Positions 41,652-49,489 of a stretch of DNA of 64,000 nucleotides are shown here, one piece after another. This DNA is from Streptomyces parvus (lineage in GTDB: Bacteria > Actinomycetota > Actinomycetes > Streptomycetales > Streptomycetaceae), in assembly GCF_032121415.1 (NCBI RefSeq), contig NZ_CP135079.1, positions 6,634,001-6,698,000 of the forward strand, written 5' to 3'. Each line of letters starts with the position of its first letter. Position 1 is the first letter of the stretch. A program made the position numbers and the translations under genes. The notes beneath the pieces are model-generated. The model was not told the origin of the DNA. It ran no database searches and saw nothing but the letters and a program-made list of their open reading frames with translations.

Positions 41652-42695
41652 TCAGCCCCCGTGAACCCCGGCCGAGCGGGCGACCAGTGCCTCCGCGTTG
41701 CCGGAGAGCCAGGCGGTGACGACGTCGTCGGGCAGCGGCAGCTCGGCCAGCTCGTTCGCCAGCGGCCCGGTCGGCCCCGGATTGACCCAGGTGGAGGTGC
41801 CGAACATGACCCGGTCGCGGGCCAGGCCCCGGGCGTGGTGCAGCAGCGGCTCCCAGCCCGAGCCGGGTTTGTCCATGTGGCGGGGCCGGTGCGAGGAGAA
41901 CTCCAGGCGGACCCCCGGGTGCCGGGCGGCCGTCAACAGCATCTCCCGTACATCGGGCCACCCCGCGTGCCCGGCCACCAGCAGCAGCTCGCGGTGGCGT
42001 GCCGCCAGCGTCTCGACCGTACGCCAGCTGCCCAGGCCGCTGGGCCGGCTCCGGGCGAAGTGGTGGCCGGTGTGGAGCCAGACCGGCAACCGGGCGGAGG
42101 CCGCCGCGTCCCAGACCGGGGCGAACCGCGGGTCCGCCGGGTCGGTGCCGTCCAGGAAGGGGATCACGCACAGGCCGGACGCCCCCGCCGCCAGCGAACC
42201 CTCCACCTCGCGCAGTGCGGCGGCCGGGTCGCGGAGGGAGATCCCGGCCCAGACGTGGATGCGGTCCCGGGCCTCCCGGGCGGTCTCCAGCAGCCACCCG
42301 TTGACGGTGCGGCCGTCCGGCAGCCGCTCCGCCGAGCCCATGGCGAACTCCGCCGTCACACCCTGGCGCCGCCGGTCCGCGAGATGCGCGGCCAGGTCGA
42401 ACGCCGGCCGGCCGGGCGGCAGCAGCACGTCCACCGCGTCCTGCCACCGGACGGCCAGCGCCTCGCGGTACGCGGCGTGCGAGGCCCCGAAGTACCGGCA
42501 GAAGGAGGCCGCGAAGACGTCCAGGTACTCGGGGGCGTTCTCGCCCAGCCGGTTCAGGTACGCCCGCCAGCCCGCGTCGTCGTACACCAGCGAGCAGGCG
42601 TCCACGACCTTGCGGCGGGCCGGGGCCGCAGGGTCCGCCACGGCGGTGGCCGCCGCTGTTCCGTTGTGCGGCGCCAGGCCGTACGACACGTTCAC
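41652..42695 (-). CDS. Amidohydrolase-2 family TIM-barrel protein
   Basis: A 347-residue protein with a TIM-barrel hydrolase/decarboxylase pattern: VVDACSLVYDD near the N-terminus in place of the usual DxHxH, ASGLCVIPFLDG, PVWLHTGHHF (His), LLVAGHAGWPDV (His), and MFGTSTWVNPG (Asp position replaced by Thr). Relatives include 2-pyrone-4,6-dicarboxylate lactonases and aminocarboxymuconate decarboxylases. Loss of the first metal motif makes activity uncertain. GTG 42695 is preferred because GGAG lies 5 bases upstream; GTG 42701 is also in frame. It is the outermost gene on the left of the biosynthetic locus. Confidence 0.65.
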   Translation of the reverse strand: MNVSYGLAPHNGTAAATAVADPAAPARRKVVDACSLVYDDAGWRAYLNRLGENAPEYLDVFAASFCRYFGASHAAYREALAVRWQDAVDVLLPPGRPAFDLAAHLADRRRQGVTAEFAMGSAERLPDGRTVNGWLLETAREARDRIHVWAGISLRDPAAALREVEGSLAAGASGLCVIPFLDGTDPADPRFAPVWDAAASARLPVWLHTGHHFARSRPSGLGSWRTVETLAARHRELLLVAGHAGWPDVREMLLTAARHPGVRLEFSSHRPRHMDKPGSGWEPLLHHARGLARDRVMFGTSTWVNPGPTGPLANELAELPLPDDVVTAWLSGNAEALVARSAGVHGG

Positions 42696-42820
42696 GATCA
42701 CTCCGTCGGGGTCGGAAGCCGGAAGTCGGGATTCGAAAGGCCGGGATGGGGAGAACCGGATTCGGCAGCAGGGAGCCGAAGGGGGAGTCGGAGGAAGGGT
42801 GCGGCGGACCGGGGAGAGAG

Positions 42821-43348
42821 TCAGGAGGCGGCGTCCCGGCGGGCCTCCCAGTCGGCCACCAGCTTCTCGGTCTGCTCCACGTACCCGTTGAACAGCCCGG
42901 CCAGCGACGCCAGCCGGCCCCGCGCCTCGCCACGCGCCACCGGGATGCCCGAGTTGAGCGTCTCGGTGAACTTGCGCATATGGGCGTTGTTCACCAGCAG
43001 CAAGTGCTGGAGGTCGCCCACGGCCTCGTAGTCGATCCGTCTGCTGCCGGGGCGGGTGGAGCGCCGCACCAGCGTCCATGCCTCCAACTGGCGGGCGGCG
43101 ACGCTCAGTCCGCTCTTCGCCTGGCCGAGTTCGCGGGTCATGGTGTCGAGGTCCACCGGCTTGTTGCGCAGCAGGAGGTAGCCGAAGAGGCGGCCGGTGG
43201 CCTGCGGCAGGCCCCACCGCTCCAGCAGCGAACCCATCTCGCTGATGAAGGACGCCTCTGCGGCGCTGAACTCCCCGGAACCGGTGGAGGGGAGGGGGCC
43301 CGGGCCGGGCGTGGAGTCGTCGTCGTTCATGGTCTCGTCGGCAGTCAT
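42821..43348 (-). CDS. GbsR/MarR family transcriptional regulator
   Basis: A 175-residue protein with the GbsR arrangement: FISEMGSLLERWGLPQATGRLFGYLLL leading into a winged HTH (LDTMTRELGQAKSGLSVAARQLEAW, RPGSRRIDYEAV), then a C-terminal helix. Candidate regulator of the adjacent hydrolase gene, 14 bases away, or of the locus. ATG 43348 or the internal ATG 43330 can serve as start. Confidence 0.82.
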   Translation of the reverse strand: MTADETMNDDDSTPGPGPLPSTGSGEFSAAEASFISEMGSLLERWGLPQATGRLFGYLLLRNKPVDLDTMTRELGQAKSGLSVAARQLEAWTLVRRSTRPGSRRIDYEAVGDLQHLLLVNNAHMRKFTETLNSGIPVARGEARGRLASLAGLFNGYVEQTEKLVADWEARRDAAS

Positions 43349-43362
43349 GGTCTCGTCGGGTC

Positions 43363-44202
43363 TCAGGCCTTCAGGAAGGCGACGGTCAGCCGGTTGACCT
43401 CGTCGGGTCGGTCCAGATTGGCGACGTGTCCGGCACCGGGGATCACATGGAACTCGCTGTGGGGATCACGTTCGCTCCACCGCTCCATCGCCGAGCGGAT
43501 GTTACCCGTGCCGTCGTGTTCGCCGCAGATCAGGAGCTCGGGCTTCTCCACACGGTAGGCGGGCGACGGGTCGATCGCCCGGGTCATGCCGTCCCAGGTG
43601 GTGAGGAAGGCGCGCCGTCCGTTGGCCGCGAAGGTCTCGCGCAGGTACTCGCGGGCCCCGGTGTCCTCGGCCGACGCCAGGGCCATCGACCGGATGAGCC
43701 GACGGTAGGGGACCAGCCGCATGAGGGCGCGCGAGAGGGCCAGGCTGCGCCGTTCGCGCCGGGTGATGGGCAGGGTGCTGGACGTGGAGCCGATCACCAC
43801 GAGCGCGGTGACCTCGTCGGGCCGGCGGCGCAGGTACTCCTGGGAGATGTTGCCGCCCATCGACTGGCCCAGCAGCACCAGCGGCCGGGCCATTCCGGCC
43901 GCGTCCAGCAGCGCCGCCAGGTCGTCCGCCGCGTAGAACGTACGGAATCGGCCGGTGCCGGAGGCGGACGCGCCGTGGTAGCGCACGTCCCAGCGCAGGG
44001 TGCGGAAGCCGGCCTCGACCAGGGCCGGGATCTGCGGATCGAACATGCGATGGTCGGCGCCCGCGCCATGGGTGAGCGCGATGCCCGGACGGTCCGGCGC
44101 GCCGGCCGTCCAGTAGTGCAGCCGGGCGCCGGAGACCTCGGTGCTGTGCGCCGTCTCCACCACCCGGGACCCGGCGACGGTACGGCTGCGGGGGCCGGTC
44201 AT
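43363..44202 (-). CDS. Alpha/beta hydrolase
   Basis: A 279-residue hydrolase: oxyanion region LTHGAGADHRMFDPQIPAL, nucleophile elbow VLLGQSMGGNIS (Ser), acid in LICGEHDGTG (Asp), catalytic His in IPGAGHVANLD. The chemistry could be esterase, lactonase or thioesterase. It has its own 217-bp upstream region holding the operon terminator and an AT-rich patch with ATCAGAATCAGAAT (44329-44342), likely its promoter. A release or self-resistance role for the locus is a guess. Confidence 0.8.
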   Translation of the reverse strand: MTGPRSRTVAGSRVVETAHSTEVSGARLHYWTAGAPDRPGIALTHGAGADHRMFDPQIPALVEAGFRTLRWDVRYHGASASGTGRFRTFYAADDLAALLDAAGMARPLVLLGQSMGGNISQEYLRRRPDEVTALVVIGSTSSTLPITRRERRSLALSRALMRLVPYRRLIRSMALASAEDTGAREYLRETFAANGRRAFLTTWDGMTRAIDPSPAYRVEKPELLICGEHDGTGNIRSAMERWSERDPHSEFHVIPGAGHVANLDRPDEVNRLTVAFLKA

Positions 44203-44328
44203 CCTACGGGCTCCTCGTCGCGGCCGGTGGCGTACGGGGAGGGGGACGGCGAGGCGTACGAGGATGAGGGCAGAGGCGGGGGAGGGGGCGGCGAGGCCGC
44301 CGGGCGGGGGTGCGGCAGTGCTGCGTTC

Positions 44329-44339
44329 ATCAGAATCAG
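44329..44339 (-). promoter_or_regulatory. CTGATTCTGAT element before the alpha/beta hydrolase gene
   Basis: On the minus strand the sequence reads CTGATTCTGATGAAC, in one of the few AT-rich patches in this part of the window. A near copy, CTGAATCTGATCAAC (13 of 15 identical), lies at 62721-62735 upstream of the ABC exporter genes. The two may bind the same regulator. Confidence 0.35.
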
Positions 44340-44365
44340 AATACTCTCTCCGTCGCGGCCGCAAA

Positions 44366-44414
44366 GGCGGACGGCTCCGCCGGGTCGGCCGACGGCCGGG
44401 CGGAGCCGTCCGCC
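44366..44414 (-). terminator. Terminator of the ketosynthase operon
   Basis: A perfect 16-bp stem (GGCGGACGGCTCCGCC and complement, 44399-44414) with a 17-base loop, 5 bases after the crotonase stop. It marks the end of the 13-gene minus-strand operon. Confidence 0.85.
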
Positions 44415-44419
44415 GTCCC

Positions 44420-45304
44420 TCAGTCGCCGGTGAAACGCGGCGGGCGCTTTCCCGCGAACGCGGCCATTCCCTCACGGGCGTCGGCCACCGTGGCGTGCGT
44501 CTTCAGGTGGTACGCGTCCTGGAGCCGTAGCCCGTACTCGGCCGGCTGCCCCCAGCTCCGCTCCCGCAGCTCCTTGAACAGGCCCACCGAGGCGGTCGGC
44601 AGCGCGGCGAACCGACTTGCCAGCTCCGCCAGTTCGCGGTCGAAATCCTCCGGTGCGCAGAGCCGGTCGAACAGGCCCAGCCGCACCGCCTCGTCCCCCG
44701 ACACCATCCGCCCGGTGAGATAGATCTCCGTCGCCCGCGCCGGACCGGTCAGCCGGGACATCAGCACCACGTTCCCCACGTGGCCGACCCCCGCCAGGCA
44801 ACTGCCGATCGAGGCACGGGTGTCCGCCAGCCGGAAGTCGGCGGCGCACGCGATCTCCGCCCCGGCGCCCGCCGCCGCTCCGGTCAGCCCCGCGATCACC
44901 GGCTTCGGCAGGTGCAGGATCGCCTCGCAGACCCGGAGGTAGTGCGCGTCCGACGTGATCGGGTCGAAGGGGGTGTCCACCCGGTCGCCCAGCCGCCACC
45001 GCCGTACGCTCTCGACATCGTCGCCCGCGCAGAACGCCCCGCCGCTCCCGGTGATCACGACCGTACGCACGCGGCGGTCCTCGCCCGCGCACATCAGGCC
45101 GAGCAGCAGATGGCGGGAGAGGGCCAGATCGAGGCTGTTGCGGCGGCGCGGCCGGTCCAGCGTCAGCGTGGCGACCCCGGCCTCCAGGGAGGCCCGCAGC
45201 GGTACGTCCTCCTTGCTGTCCACGCGGTCCGCGAAGTCCGTGAACGACTCGGTCGCCGCCCCCGTCCACTCGCCCGCGAACTCCTGGTCCGCTTCCTGGC
45301 TCAT
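44420..45304 (-). CDS. Enoyl-CoA hydratase/isomerase (crotonase) family protein
   Basis: A 294-residue crotonase with a 35-residue N-terminal extension. Oxyanion-hole segments are GGAFCAGDD and GAAAGAGAEIACAADF. The first catalytic Glu (AGAEIA) is present, but the second, usually in a PE...G motif, is not: the segment reads IGSCLAGVGHVGN. It may therefore act as an isomerase, cyclase or hydrolase instead of a simple hydratase. ATG 45304 overlaps the ligase stop. Last gene of the operon. Confidence 0.82.
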   Translation of the reverse strand: MSQEADQEFAGEWTGAATESFTDFADRVDSKEDVPLRASLEAGVATLTLDRPRRRNSLDLALSRHLLLGLMCAGEDRRVRTVVITGSGGAFCAGDDVESVRRWRLGDRVDTPFDPITSDAHYLRVCEAILHLPKPVIAGLTGAAAGAGAEIACAADFRLADTRASIGSCLAGVGHVGNVVLMSRLTGPARATEIYLTGRMVSGDEAVRLGLFDRLCAPEDFDRELAELASRFAALPTASVGLFKELRERSWGQPAEYGLRLQDAYHLKTHATVADAREGMAAFAGKRPPRFTGD

Positions 45305-46968
45305 ACGATCCTCTCCCTGCGTACGCGGATGCCCGCCGCCTCGCGGTCCCAGGTCCCCGCCGCCACACCATCGGCGCGCAGCGTGTGCTTGGTCGGCTTG
45401 CCGGTCGGGGTCTTGGGCAGTTCGGGCAGCACCCGGATGTACCGCGGCAGCATGAAGTGGGCCAGCCGCTCCCGGAGGAACTCCAGCAGCGCCGCCGGGT
45501 CGACCGGGTCGGCCGGGTCGCGGCCCGCCACCACCAGCAGCACCTCGTCCTCGCCCTCGTCGCCGGGGACCGCGACCGCCGCCGCCTCCAGTACGCCCGG
45601 GTGGGCCACGGCCTGGGCCTCCACCTCGAAGGACGAGATGTTCTCGCCGCGCCGGCGGATGGCGTCCTTCTTGCGGTCGACGAAGACCAGCCCGCCGTCC
45701 GGAGCGCGCCGGAACGCGTCCCCGGTGTGGAACCAGCCGTTGCGCCAGGCGGCGGCCGTCTCGGCGGGACGGCCGAGATAGCCGGTGAGGAAGGACCACG
45801 GCCGGTCGGCCCGCAGCACCAGTTCGCCCGCCTCGCCCACCGGAACCTCCCGGTCGTGGTCGTCGACGACGCGGGCCGTGATGCCGGGCCGGGGCTGCCC
45901 GCAGTGCATCGCAACGCCCGGATGGTGGTCCGGTGCGGAGAGCACCGGGCACGCGACCTCGGTCATGTTGAACAGCGCGCGGACCTGGACGCCGAACCGC
46001 TTGGAGAACTCCGTCGCCCCTTCGGTGAACGGGATGACGTAGGCCGCGCGCAACGGATGCCCGGTGTCCTGCGGGAGCGGTGGCTGCTTGAGGAGATAGG
46101 TCGCCATCACACCGAGCAGCGTGCACAGCGTCGTCCCCGTACGGCGGATCAGCGGCCAGAACTCGCTGGTGGTGAAGGCGGGGACGACCGTCACCGATCC
46201 GCCGTGCACCAGCATTCCGTACGCGCCGATCGTGCCGCCCGCGTGGAACAAGGGCAGTTGGAGCAGATACCGGTCGTCCGGACCGGCCATGCCGTGGAAG
46301 GCGGCGGTGCAACTGGAGTACAGGTGCGCGTAGGAGGAGACCACCCCCTTCGACGGGCCGGTCGTGCCAGAGGTGTAGATCACCGTCTGCGGGTCCCACG
46401 GTTGCGGTGCGGGCACCGGCTCGGCGAACTCCGCCCGGTCCGAACGCAGTCCGGTCTCCACCCGGTAGCGTCCGGCGAGCCGGCCGGCGAGGGCCGCCAC
46501 CTCCTCCGGCGCGTCCTCGGGACCCGGCAGCAGCACCACCGTGCGCACCGCCCCGACCCGCTCGCCCCCCTCCTCCAGCCGGACCGCCAGCGACGGCCGG
46601 CAGACCAGCACCTCGGCCCCGCTGTCGGCGATCACCTGGCGCAGGATCGCGCCCCGGTAGGCGATGTTCAGCGGTACCAGCACCGCGCCCGCCAGGTTGA
46701 CCCCGTACCAGACGCGCAGCGCGTCCGGTCCGTTGGGCAGCCAGCTCAGCACCAGCTCGCCAGGGGTGACGCCCAGCGCCTGGAGGGCGGCGGCCGACTC
46801 CTCGGTCTCCCGGAGCATCCGGGCGTAACTCCAGGTGTCGCCGTCCGGCATCAGCGCGTACGGAGCGGACGGCGTGGCACCGGCACGGCGGCGCAGCAGC
46901 GGACCCAGGACGCACTGCTCGGCGGTGGGCACGGCGGCGGAGGCCGGGTGGAGTATGTCCTCGCTCAC
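45301..46968 (-). CDS. AMP-dependent acyl-CoA ligase
   Basis: A 555-residue adenylate-forming enzyme: P-loop YTSGTTGPSKGV, A5-type FNMTEVACP, GWFHTGD, hinge KKDAIRRRGENISSFEVE, and the catalytic Lys in PKTPTGKPTKHTL. It activates a carboxylic acid to its CoA thioester, the expected entry or re-activation step of a CoA-based pathway. GTG 46968 overlaps the upstream gene by 4 bp; the frame open further upstream belongs to the hydrolase region. Confidence 0.9.
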   Translation of the reverse strand: MSEDILHPASAAVPTAEQCVLGPLLRRRAGATPSAPYALMPDGDTWSYARMLRETEESAAALQALGVTPGELVLSWLPNGPDALRVWYGVNLAGAVLVPLNIAYRGAILRQVIADSGAEVLVCRPSLAVRLEEGGERVGAVRTVVLLPGPEDAPEEVAALAGRLAGRYRVETGLRSDRAEFAEPVPAPQPWDPQTVIYTSGTTGPSKGVVSSYAHLYSSCTAAFHGMAGPDDRYLLQLPLFHAGGTIGAYGMLVHGGSVTVVPAFTTSEFWPLIRRTGTTLCTLLGVMATYLLKQPPLPQDTGHPLRAAYVIPFTEGATEFSKRFGVQVRALFNMTEVACPVLSAPDHHPGVAMHCGQPRPGITARVVDDHDREVPVGEAGELVLRADRPWSFLTGYLGRPAETAAAWRNGWFHTGDAFRRAPDGGLVFVDRKKDAIRRRGENISSFEVEAQAVAHPGVLEAAAVAVPGDEGEDEVLLVVAGRDPADPVDPAALLEFLRERLAHFMLPRYIRVLPELPKTPTGKPTKHTLRADGVAAGTWDREAAGIRVRRERIV

Positions 46969-48674
46969 GCGGTCCCCCCGGCCCTCGGCGCGGGCAGTAC
47001 GCACAGCCGCAGCACGCTCTGGTACGGGCCGCCGTACCAGACGGTCTGCCGCGCGGGCCGGCAGTGCTCCGCCTCGCCCACCGGGCCCGGGACGTTCGGA
47101 TGCCGGTCCAGGTGGGGGAAGTTGCTGCTGGTCACGTGGACGCGCAGCCGGTGTCCGGGGGCGAAGCGCCACGCGGTGTCCCCGAGCAGCAGATCTGCGT
47201 CGTACGGCTCGTCCGGCGGTACGCCGTCCTCGGTTGCGAGCCGGAGGCTTGCCTCGGCCACCAGCAGCGAACGCCCGTCCGGGTGGACGTCGGTGAGCTT
47301 GGCGACGACCGCGGTGGCGGGTGCGTCCGAGCCGAAGCGGAGACGCAGCCGCTGTCGGCCGACGACGTCCAGCGGTTCGGCGAGCGGCTCGGAGGTGTAG
47401 AGGAGCACGTCCGGCCTGGCCTCCAGGTGGGCCTGGTTGAGCGGGCCCGCCGCGAGCCGGCCGAGCTGGAGCACCCGCCCGCCGTGCGAAGGAACCGGGT
47501 TCTCCGGGTCGTAGGTGAACGCGTCCTGTCCGAAACCCTCCTGCGGAGGTTCCGGCAGCAGCCTGCCGTCCTCCTCACCGCCCTCCGGACCCGCCAGGTA
47601 CCAGGGGCTGTCCACGGCCCCGGGCGGCGGCCAGCTCTCGGCGCGGTGCCAGGCGTCGTCGCCGAAGAGGAAGTACCGGACGTCACCGCCCTCCGCCGCC
47701 CCGGCTCCTTCCCCGGACGGACGCAGATGGCGGTCGAAGAAGTCCAGGTGCAGATCGGCCAGCCGCGCGCCCTGCGCCGAGCCGTACAGTCCCGTGTTCA
47801 CCTCGCCCTGCACCTGCGGCAGTTGGCCGGAGTGGACCCAGGGGCCGACGACCAGCTCGTGCCGTCCGGCCACCGGATCCTGGGCGCGCATCGCCCGGTG
47901 CAGCTCGATCGTGCCGTGGGAGAACACGTCGTACCAGCCGCCCACCGAGAACGTGGGGACACCGACCTCGGCGAGGCGGTAGTCGGCCACCGTCGCCACC
48001 TTCCCCGCGAAGATGTCCCGCAGCCGGCCGGGAAAACCCTCGAAGTCGAGGATCGCCGACAACGGCCAGCGGCGCAGCGGCACATCGGGTCTGGTGAGCA
48101 ACTGCACGACCTCGGCGACGACCGCGCTGTCCACCGGATCGCCCGCCGCCGCCCTGCGCTGCACCCACTCCAGCGCCGTCAGACCGAGCCAGCTCGTGAG
48201 GTGGTCCAGCCGCAGCGAGCCGCCCAACTGCTCGGCGTCGAAAGGCGCGGAGGTGGACATCGTCGGCGCGATGGCCCGCAGGTGCGGCGGCTTCTCCATC
48301 GCGGCCAGCCACTGCACGATCGCCTGGTACGAGGTGCCCGCCATGGCCACGTTCCCGTCGCACCACGGCTGTCCGGCGGTCCACTCGACGGTGTCGTATC
48401 CGTCCGGGCCCTCCTGCGACCAGTCCAGCGGGGCCCACTCGCCCTCCGAGCCGAACCGGCCACGGGTGTCCTGCACGACCGCCGCGTACCCCCGGTCCAC
48501 GCACTGCGCCGGGGTCAACGTGGCGAGGCCCAGCGGGGACTTGCCGTACGGCGTGCGGAACAGGACGGCGGGCGAGGGCGGCCCGTCGGCGGGCCGCCAC
48601 ACATCGGCGCGCAGCACCGTTCCGTCGCGCATCTCCACCGGCACGTCGTGCTCGACGAGAGTGGTCCTGCCCAT
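46965..48674 (-). CDS. CocE/NonD family hydrolase
   Basis: A 569-residue S15-type hydrolase. The nucleophile elbow is MAGTSYQAIVQ (Ser), preceded by VQDTRGRFGSEGEW, with a cap domain and a C-terminal jelly-roll (RLRLRFGSDAP, RFAPGHRLRVHVTSSNFP). Relatives cleave cocaine, glutaryl-7-ACA-like amides or X-Pro peptides, and NonD is a macrotetrolide-cluster member of the family. No signal peptide. It could release or hydrolyse an ester product. Stop of the upstream SDR is reached 1 base into this gene. Confidence 0.85.
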   Translation of the reverse strand: MGRTTLVEHDVPVEMRDGTVLRADVWRPADGPPSPAVLFRTPYGKSPLGLATLTPAQCVDRGYAAVVQDTRGRFGSEGEWAPLDWSQEGPDGYDTVEWTAGQPWCDGNVAMAGTSYQAIVQWLAAMEKPPHLRAIAPTMSTSAPFDAEQLGGSLRLDHLTSWLGLTALEWVQRRAAAGDPVDSAVVAEVVQLLTRPDVPLRRWPLSAILDFEGFPGRLRDIFAGKVATVADYRLAEVGVPTFSVGGWYDVFSHGTIELHRAMRAQDPVAGRHELVVGPWVHSGQLPQVQGEVNTGLYGSAQGARLADLHLDFFDRHLRPSGEGAGAAEGGDVRYFLFGDDAWHRAESWPPPGAVDSPWYLAGPEGGEEDGRLLPEPPQEGFGQDAFTYDPENPVPSHGGRVLQLGRLAAGPLNQAHLEARPDVLLYTSEPLAEPLDVVGRQRLRLRFGSDAPATAVVAKLTDVHPDGRSLLVAEASLRLATEDGVPPDEPYDADLLLGDTAWRFAPGHRLRVHVTSSNFPHLDRHPNVPGPVGEAEHCRPARQTVWYGGPYQSVLRLCVLPAPRAGGTA

Positions 48675-49489
48675 CAGCGGTTCTCCTCAGCAGCCCGTCC
48701 GGCGCCCTCGGCGCGGGAGCGGTTCAGATGGCGGGTCATGGCGTCCCCGGCGGCCGCCCGGCTCGCCGAGGGCTCGACGCGGATCAGGGGGCCGACGCTC
48801 ATCCGGGCCGGCCGGTCCAGCAGCCAGGCGACGGTGTCCGCGATGTCCTCCGCGTCCAGCACCTCCTCCTCGGGGACCCCGAGGTCGGCGGGGCGGGCCG
48901 CGAGCCGCGTGGAAACCCAGCCCGGGGCGACGGTGACCGCGCGGATGCCCCAGTCGCGGTTCTCCTCGTGGATCAGCTCGGTGAGCCGGTGCACCGCGTG
49001 CTTGCTGACGCCGTAACCGCCGCTGCCCGGCACCACCTCCGAGCCCACGCCTGAGCCGATGTTCACGACCCAGCCGCCGCCGCGCTCGCGCATCCCGGGC
49101 AGCACCTCGCGGGCCAGCAGGAACGGCACCGTGAGATTCACCCGCAGCTGCCGCTCCCAGTGCTTCTCCTCCGTCTCGTGGACGGCGGCCAGCCGGATCG
49201 CGCCCGCGCTGCACACCAGCAGCCCCACCTGCCCCAGCGCGGCGGCGGTCAGGGCGACCGCGTCGGCGGGGGCACCCGGCTCGGCCAGGTCCAGGGCGAG
49301 CGGCAGGGCGGTGCCCCCGGCCGCGCGGATCGACTCCGCGACGTCCTCCAGCTCGGCCTCACGCCGCCCGACCAGCGCCACGGCGCTCCCGCGCGCGGCC
49401 AGCCGGCGGGCGACGGCTGCTCCGATACCGGAGGACGCCCCGGCGACCAGGGCGACCGGAGGCGCACCCGTCCCTCCTGCGGCGCTCAC
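48674..49489 (-). CDS. SDR family oxidoreductase
   Basis: A 271-residue short-chain dehydrogenase: VAGASSGIG cofactor motif, CSAGAI in the NNAG position, Ser in NIGSGVG and YGVSK (Tyr and Lys). A ~30-residue Arg/Ala-rich tail follows the domain. Likely ketoreductase. GTG 49489 overlaps the stop of the bimodular SDR. Confidence 0.85.
   Translation of the reverse strand: MSAAGGTGAPPVALVAGASSGIGAAVARRLAARGSAVALVGRREAELEDVAESIRAAGGTALPLALDLAEPGAPADAVALTAAALGQVGLLVCSAGAIRLAAVHETEEKHWERQLRVNLTVPFLLAREVLPGMRERGGGWVVNIGSGVGSEVVPGSGGYGVSKHAVHRLTELIHEENRDWGIRAVTVAPGWVSTRLAARPADLGVPEEEVLDAEDIADTVAWLLDRPARMSVGPLIRVEPSASRAAAGDAMTRHLNRSRAEGAGRAAEENR

Noticed and set aside
44420..46915. Long minus-strand frame that would fuse a protein to the crotonase
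   Set aside because: Only the last ~294 residues are crotonase; the rest is low-complexity shadow of the acyl-CoA ligase gene.
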